From Micromonospora globbae (GTDB lineage Bacteria; Actinomycetota; Actinomycetes; Mycobacteriales; Micromonosporaceae): a stretch of DNA of 64,000 nt. Shown here piece after piece: positions 59,601 to 64,000 of the stretch. The first letter of the stretch is position 1; each line of letters starts with the position of its first letter. The notes under the pieces are model-generated. The model was given only the letters and a program-made list of their open reading frames with translations, made no database searches and was not told the DNA's origin. Where the stretch lies: assembly GCF_003610785.1 (NCBI RefSeq), contig NZ_RAQQ01000023.1, positions 1-64,000 of the forward strand. Direction: 5' to 3'. The position numbers and the translations under genes are program-made.

Positions 59601-60071
59601 TCAGCCCTCGCGCAGCCGCGGCCGGACCACCACCCCGAGCACGTCCCGCTCCGGGATGTACCCGCACTCCCGCGAGTCGTAGCTGAACGGCGGGTTGTCC
59701 CCCAGCACCACCAGGTGCCCGGGCGGAACCTCCCGCTCCGGTCGCTGCCGCAGCAGCGGCACCCGGTCCACCGGCACCGGATCACCGGGCACCGCGTACG
59801 CCCGCTTGATGAGCAGGCCGCGCTCGCCGTCACCGGGCGGCGTGGGGTGACCGGCGGTCATCGCCGCGGGGGCCACCACCACGACGACGTCACCCGCGCG
59901 GACCTCCCCCAGCGGCACCCGCCGGGCGAGCACCCGGTCACCCGGCCGCAGCGTGGGTTCCATGCTGCGGCCCACCACCGACACCAGCATCAGGTGCCGG
60001 CGGGCCCAGAGCAGGCCGGCGGCGGCCGCCACGAGGACGACCGCCACCGCCAGCCATCCGACCGCCGGCAC
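59601..60071 (-). CDS. S26 family signal peptidase-like protein
   Basis: A 156-residue membrane-anchored serine peptidase. One N-terminal helix (WLAVAVVLVAAAAGLLWA, ~6-23) precedes the nucleophile motif VVGRSMEPTLRPGDRVLARR (Ser36), the lysine base GLLIKRAYAVPGD (Lys89) and LVVLGDNPPFSYDSRECGYIP. It is shorter than housekeeping LepB. The GTG start is 3 bp after the pheT stop, so it could be read from the pheST transcript. Its position beside the Cys-rich peptide gene makes it a candidate to remove that leader, for instance after the Ala-rich AAAG. That link is inference. Confidence 0.88.
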   Translation of the reverse strand: MPAVGWLAVAVVLVAAAAGLLWARRHLMLVSVVGRSMEPTLRPGDRVLARRVPLGEVRAGDVVVVVAPAAMTAGHPTPPGDGERGLLIKRAYAVPGDPVPVDRVPLLRQRPEREVPPGHLVVLGDNPPFSYDSRECGYIPERDVLGVVVRPRLREG

Positions 60072-60074
60072 CGG

Positions 60075-62621
60075 TCAGGCGCCGCGCAGGGTGGCGCCGA
60101 AGCGCTCGGCCGCCACGGCCACCGCGGCGTCCCGGGCGGCCACCGCCTCCTCCACCGTGAGGGTCCGGTCCGGCGCCCGGAAGGTCAGCTTGTACGCGAG
60201 CGACTTGCGCCCGGCGCCGAGCTGCTCCGAGGTGTAGACGTCGAAGAGCCGCACGTCCTCCAGCAGGTGACCGGCGCCCTCGGTGAGGGCGCGCTGGACC
60301 TGCGCCGCCGGCACGTTCTCGTCCACGACCAGCGCCACGTCGATCAGCGCCGGCGGGAAACCGGAGACCTCCGGCGCCGGCAGCACCGGCGGGGCCGGCA
60401 ACAGGTCGAGGTTCAGCTCCATGGCGGAGGTGCGCCGGGGCAGCTCCAGCGCCGCGACGACGGTCGGGTGCAGCTCACCGGCGTGTCCCACGACGGCGCC
60501 GTCCACGACCAGCTCGGCGCACCGGCCGGGGTGCCACGGCGCGTACTCGGCGGCCCGCACCTCGATCCGGTCCTGCGGGACGCCCGCGGCGGTGAGCACC
60601 GTCCGGCCGGCCTCGACCGCGTCCGCCCAGCCGGCGGCGCGTCCCGCGCCCCACCAGCCGGAGAGCTCGATCTCGCCGGCCAGCACGGCCGCGACGTGCC
60701 GCGGCTGGTCGGGCACCACGGCGTCGGCCGCCGCGAACTCCGCGTCGGTCGGCCGCCGGTCCACGCCCATCGCGGGCGGGCTGCCCGCGCCCGGGCGCGG
60801 GTGGAAGACCGCACCGATCTCGTAGAGCGCGAGGTCGCGGTGGCCCCGGCCGAGGTTGCGCTTGAGCACGCCGAGCAGCGGCCCGAGCAGCGTGGTCCGC
60901 AGCAGCGGCTCCTCGTCGGAGAGCGGGTTGGCCAACCGCACCGCCGGCCGGCGGGGGTCGTCGGCCGGCAGCCCGAGCAGGTCGGGCAGCTCGGGCGAGA
61001 CGAACGGGTGGGCGAGCACCTCCACGTAGCCCCGGTCGGCCAGCGCCTGCGCGACCGTGCGGCGCCGCCGCTGCTGCCAGGTCAGGCCGCGGCCGGCCGG
61101 CGCCACCGGCAGCACCGACGGCACCCGGTCGTACCCGTCGAGGCGTACGACCTCCTCCACGAGGTCGGCCGGGTCGGTGAGGTCGGGGCGCCAGGTCGGC
61201 GGGGTGACCGTGAGGGCGACCCCGGCACCGGACGCCACGCCCACCGCCCCCGGGTCCTCGGCGAGCCGGTCCGCGCCCTGCGTCACCGTGCAGCCCACCT
61301 GCTCCAGCAGGGCGACCACCCGGGCCGGCGGGTAGTCGACGCCGATCCGGCGGGTCGGCAGGTCGGCCGGCAGGGTGATCGGCGTACGCGGGCGGACGTT
61401 GTCGATGTCCAGGATCTCGTCGTCCACGGTGCCGCCGCCGTACTCGGTGAGCAGCCGCACGGCCCGCTCCAGGGCCACGAGCGGCAGCGCCGGGTCGACA
61501 CCCCGCTCCCAGCGCTTGGCCGCCTCGCTGAACAGCTTGTGCCGGCGGGCCGTACGCCCCACCATCACCGGGTCCCAGTGCGCGGCCTCGAAGAGCACGT
61601 TGGTCGTCTCGGGGACCACCTCGCTGGTCTCGCCGCCCATCACCGCGGCCAGCGAGATCGGGCCGGTGTCGTCGCAGATCACCATGTCCTCGGCGGCGAG
61701 GACGCGGGTGACACCGTCCAGGGTGGTCAGCTTCTCCCCCGCCTCGGCGCGACGGACCACGAGCGGCCCGGCGATCCGGTCGGCGTCGAACGCGTGCATC
61801 GGCTGGCCCAGTTCGAGCATCACGTAGTTGGTGATGTCGACCGGCAGCGAGATGCTGCGGATGCCCGCCGTGGTGAGCCGCCGCTGCATCCAGGCCGGCG
61901 TGGGCGCGGCCGGGTCCACGCCGCGGACCATCCGGGCGGCGAACCGGTCGCAGCCCACCGTGTCCCGCACCTGCACCGGGTACGCCGGTTCGGCCGTGCC
62001 GCCCGGCGCCGGCGCCAGGGCCGGGTCGCGGAACGGCACGCCGAACGCGTGCGACAGCTCCCGGGCCAGCCCGCGCAGGCTCAGCGCGTACCCCCGGTCG
62101 GGGGTGATGTCCAACTCCAGCACGACCTCGTCGAGGCCGACGACCGGCCGGGCGTCGTCGCCGGGCTTGGCCGGGCTGTCCTCGGGCAGCACCAGGATGC
62201 CCGCGTGGTCGTCGCCGATGCCCAGCTCCCGGGCCGAGCAGATCATGCCGTTCGACACCCGCCCGTACGTCTTGCGCGCCCCGATGGCGAACCCGCCGGG
62301 CAGCACGCCGCCGGGGAGGATGACCACCACCCGGTCGCCCACGGCGAAGTTGCGCGCCCCGCAGACGATCTCCTGCGGCTCGCCGGTGCCGTTGGCGGCT
62401 CCCACGTCGACCCGGACGAACCGGATCGGCTTCTTGAAGCCGGTCAGCTCCTCGATCTCCAGCACCTCGCCGACCACCAGCGACCCGGTGACGTTCTCCC
62501 GCAGGTCGGCCACGGAGTCGACCTCGATGCCGAGGTCGACCAGCGCCTGCTCCAGGTCACCGGTGGGCAGGTCGGCGGGGAGGTCGACGTACTCCCGCAG
62601 CCAGCTGACAGAAACTCGCAT
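60075..62621 (-). CDS. pheT: phenylalanyl-tRNA synthetase beta subunit
   Basis: An 848-residue beta subunit of the (alpha-beta)2 enzyme that charges tRNA-Phe. Domains in order: an N-terminal tRNA-binding OB fold (about 40-155, with VVGEVLEIEELTGFKKP and NGMICSARELGIGDDHAGILVL), the B3/B4 editing region (about 215-400), B5 (about 410-490, ITLPADLPTRRIGVDYP), the catalytic-core-like region, and a C-terminal anticodon-binding FDX-ACB domain (about 750-848, FPPALIDVALVVDENVPAAQVQRAL). Start ATG 62621, 39 bp after pheS. Full length. Confidence 0.98.
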   Translation of the reverse strand: MRVSVSWLREYVDLPADLPTGDLEQALVDLGIEVDSVADLRENVTGSLVVGEVLEIEELTGFKKPIRFVRVDVGAANGTGEPQEIVCGARNFAVGDRVVVILPGGVLPGGFAIGARKTYGRVSNGMICSARELGIGDDHAGILVLPEDSPAKPGDDARPVVGLDEVVLELDITPDRGYALSLRGLARELSHAFGVPFRDPALAPAPGGTAEPAYPVQVRDTVGCDRFAARMVRGVDPAAPTPAWMQRRLTTAGIRSISLPVDITNYVMLELGQPMHAFDADRIAGPLVVRRAEAGEKLTTLDGVTRVLAAEDMVICDDTGPISLAAVMGGETSEVVPETTNVLFEAAHWDPVMVGRTARRHKLFSEAAKRWERGVDPALPLVALERAVRLLTEYGGGTVDDEILDIDNVRPRTPITLPADLPTRRIGVDYPPARVVALLEQVGCTVTQGADRLAEDPGAVGVASGAGVALTVTPPTWRPDLTDPADLVEEVVRLDGYDRVPSVLPVAPAGRGLTWQQRRRRTVAQALADRGYVEVLAHPFVSPELPDLLGLPADDPRRPAVRLANPLSDEEPLLRTTLLGPLLGVLKRNLGRGHRDLALYEIGAVFHPRPGAGSPPAMGVDRRPTDAEFAAADAVVPDQPRHVAAVLAGEIELSGWWGAGRAAGWADAVEAGRTVLTAAGVPQDRIEVRAAEYAPWHPGRCAELVVDGAVVGHAGELHPTVVAALELPRRTSAMELNLDLLPAPPVLPAPEVSGFPPALIDVALVVDENVPAAQVQRALTEGAGHLLEDVRLFDVYTSEQLGAGRKSLAYKLTFRAPDRTLTVEEAVAARDAAVAVAAERFGATLRGA

Positions 62622-62660
62622 GACTCAGACCACCGTCTCCGTAACTCGTGCCCGCATCGC

Positions 62661-63731
62661 CTACGCCCCGGTCCCGAGCGCCCGGCTGAACCGGACGTCG
62701 CCCTCGAAGAGGTGGCGGATGTCGCTGACCCCGTGCCGGACCATGAGGGTCCGGTCGATGCCCATGCCGAACGCGAAGCCGGAGTAGACCTCCGGGTCGA
62801 TCCCGCAGGCGCGCAGCACCCGGGGGTTCACCATCCCGCAGCCGCCCCACTCGACCCACCGCGGACCGTCGCGGTGCTCCGGGAACCAGACGTCGAACTC
62901 CGCCGACGGCTCGGTGAACGGGAAGTAGTGCGGCCGCCAGCGGGTCCGCGCGTCGGGGCCGAAGATGGCCCGCGCGAAGTGGTCGAGCGTGCCGCGCAGG
63001 TGCGCCATCGTGATGCCCTTGTCCACCACGAGGCCCTCGGCCTGGTGGAAGACGGGGCTGTGGGTGGCGTCCACCTCGTCGGTGCGGTAGACCCGGCCCG
63101 GGCAGATCACGTAGATCGGCGGCTTGCGGCCCAGCATCGTGCGCGTCTGCACCGTCGAGGTGTGCGTCCGCAGCACCAGACCCGAGCGGTCGGCGGGGTC
63201 GATGTAGAACGTGTCCATGAGCCCGCGCGCCGGGTGGTCGGCCGGGATGTTCAGCGCGTCGAAGTTGACCCACTCCAGGTCGACCTCGGGGCCCTCGGCC
63301 ACCTCGTAGCCCATCCCCACGAAGAGGTCGCTGATCTGCTCCATGAGCGTGCTCAACGGGTGGCGGGCGCCGCGCGGCTGCCGGTCGTACGGCAGCGTGA
63401 CGTCGACGCGCTCGGCGACCAGCACCCGCTCGGCGTGCTCGCGCTCCAGCACCTCGGCGCGGGCGGCGTAGGCGGCCTCGATGGCCCGGCGGGCCTCGTT
63501 GACCCGCTTGCCGGCGTCGGCCTTCGCGGCCGGCGGCAGCGCGCCGATCTCCCGGCGGGCCAGCGACACGGGCGCCCGGTCACCGAGGTGCGCCGGGCGC
63601 AGCGCGGTCAGCGCGTCCGGGTCACCGGCGGCGGCGAACGCCTTCTCGGCGTCGGCCACGGCCTCGGCCAGGGCGGCCGGGTCGAGCAGGGCGACCTGCT
63701 TCGGGTCGTACGGATCGTTGCGGTAGGTCAT
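62661..63731 (-). CDS. pheS: phenylalanyl-tRNA synthetase alpha subunit
   Basis: A 356-residue class II catalytic subunit. An N-terminal coiled coil (about 10-95) is followed by the catalytic domain with HPLSTLMEQISDLFVGMGYE, THTSTVQTRTM, the motif 2 region ICPGRVYRTDEVDATHSPVFHQ, HYFPFTEPSAEFDVW and motif 3 GFAFGMGIDRTLMVRHGV. ATG 63731 begins MTYRNDPYDPKQ, the usual start; a GTG at 63752 overlaps the likely ribosome-binding site GAGGGAG. pheST is transcribed as one unit, probably including the downstream S26 gene. Confidence 0.97.
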   Translation of the reverse strand: MTYRNDPYDPKQVALLDPAALAEAVADAEKAFAAAGDPDALTALRPAHLGDRAPVSLARREIGALPPAAKADAGKRVNEARRAIEAAYAARAEVLEREHAERVLVAERVDVTLPYDRQPRGARHPLSTLMEQISDLFVGMGYEVAEGPEVDLEWVNFDALNIPADHPARGLMDTFYIDPADRSGLVLRTHTSTVQTRTMLGRKPPIYVICPGRVYRTDEVDATHSPVFHQAEGLVVDKGITMAHLRGTLDHFARAIFGPDARTRWRPHYFPFTEPSAEFDVWFPEHRDGPRWVEWGGCGMVNPRVLRACGIDPEVYSGFAFGMGIDRTLMVRHGVSDIRHLFEGDVRFSRALGTGA

Positions 63732-63785
63732 GGCGTACGGGCACTCCCTCACGGCGGCGCCGGCCCTGCACGGGACGGCGAAGCG

Positions 63786-63874
63786 AGTCTACGGACGCGC
63801 GGCTTCGCCGCAGCCCGCCGGTGGGAGTTGCGCAGGGAGCAGGTCAGGCCCGCCGCCCGCCGGCACCGGCGGGC
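63786..63874 (-). promoter_or_regulatory. region upstream of pheS: hairpin and possible -10
   Basis: A perfect 9-bp inverted repeat GCCCGCCGG-CA-CCGGCGGGC (63855-63874) could be the terminator of a gene to the right of the window. Closer to pheS a TAGACT (complement of 63786-63791) would make an adequate -10, but I find no good -35 at 17-18 bp. The remaining sequence to 64000 holds no gene I can support. Confidence 0.4.
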
Positions 63875-64000
63875 TGGCTAAACGAACGCCGTGGCGCGTT
63901 CATGGACGGTCGGTCTCCCCGGTCGTGACGTGCGCCCGGCCGTCTCGCGGCCGGCGCTGAGCTCTCGCTGAAGAGTACAGGCACACGGCCGCCGCCGCAG

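Noticed and set aside
59568..63881. 1437-codon open frame on the plus strand opposite pheT, pheS and the S26 gene
   Set aside because: It is the GC-driven mirror of genuine minus-strand genes with full motif content; its translation is low-complexity Arg/Gly/His-rich and has no domain signature. The same applies to other very long antisense frames at 5323-8094, 12039-14672, 2657-4996 and 21707-23890.
63846..63903. Possible pheS leader peptide on the minus strand (about 19 codons starting at 63903)
   Set aside because: It contains only one phenylalanine codon, has no convincing ribosome-binding site, and the hairpin that follows is not backed by a T-run, so Phe attenuation is not supported.

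Overview
The window is very GC-rich DNA (roughly 73-75% by eye) with GTG starts, 1-4 bp gene overlaps, an actinobacterial rRNA leader, the actinobacterial arg operon order and a SARP regulator. Together these point to a filamentous actinomycete; a Micromonospora-like member of the Micromonosporaceae fits best, but that is an inference. I saw no insertion sequence, integrase, tRNA gene or CRISPR array.

Layout. (1) 1-4717, housekeeping: 5' end of a 16S rRNA gene on the minus strand with its leader and promoter region, then tyrS, a hotdog thioesterase, a CNNM/CBS membrane protein and a YgjV-like membrane protein. (2) 4997-38879, a large cell-surface glycan locus. It opens with two E1 subunits of a 2-oxoacid dehydrogenase and an unusual lipoyl-carrying sugar acyltransferase. 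Next come nucleotide-sugar genes (Gfo/Idh/MocA dehydrogenase, SDR epimerase, two DegT aminotransferases, a NeuD-type acyltransferase), an MFS transporter and a propeller protein. A minus-strand block holds a WsaF-like glycosyltransferase, an ABC-2 exporter, a GT2, a very large secreted multidomain protein, a Wzy/ligase-like polymerase and a Wzz-like protein. The locus continues with further glycosyltransferases, a NodB deacetylase, a GNAT/ligase/PLP-decarboxylase/ACP set related to exosortase-associated genes, a secreted beta-helix protein, the initiating polyprenyl glycosylphosphotransferase and a methyltransferase. (3) 38898-45417, accessory and housekeeping genes: GNAT, a pentapeptide-periodic small protein, two tandem universal stress proteins, an LLM/FMN reductase pair, an alkyladenine glycosylase, a helix-turn-helix-like protein and MmcQ/YjbR. 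(4) 54195-45517, the arginine operon argC-J-B-D-F-R-G-H on the minus strand, with a promoter and an ARG-box-like palindrome. (5) 54403-60071, a compact cluster: SARP/NB-ARC regulator, ABC exporter, MauD-like and MauE-like thiol-redox proteins, a 71-residue peptide with 10 cysteines, and an S26 peptidase. (6) 60075-63731, pheT and pheS.

Two systems stand out. The first is the E1-alpha/E1-beta/lipoyl-acyltransferase operon. It looks like a 2-oxoacid dehydrogenase whose E2 catalytic domain has been replaced by a left-handed beta-helix sugar acyltransferase, so an acyl group could pass from a 2-oxoacid to an amino sugar without free acyl-CoA. The second is the Cys-rich peptide cluster. Its divergent promoters each carry two heptamers 11 bp apart, with the -10 exactly 8 bp downstream, which is the classical SARP operator layout, and a SARP gene lies at the other end of the cluster. 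MauD and MauE are known to mature a disulfide-rich protein (MauA), so a disulfide-rich secreted peptide is a coherent but untested reading.
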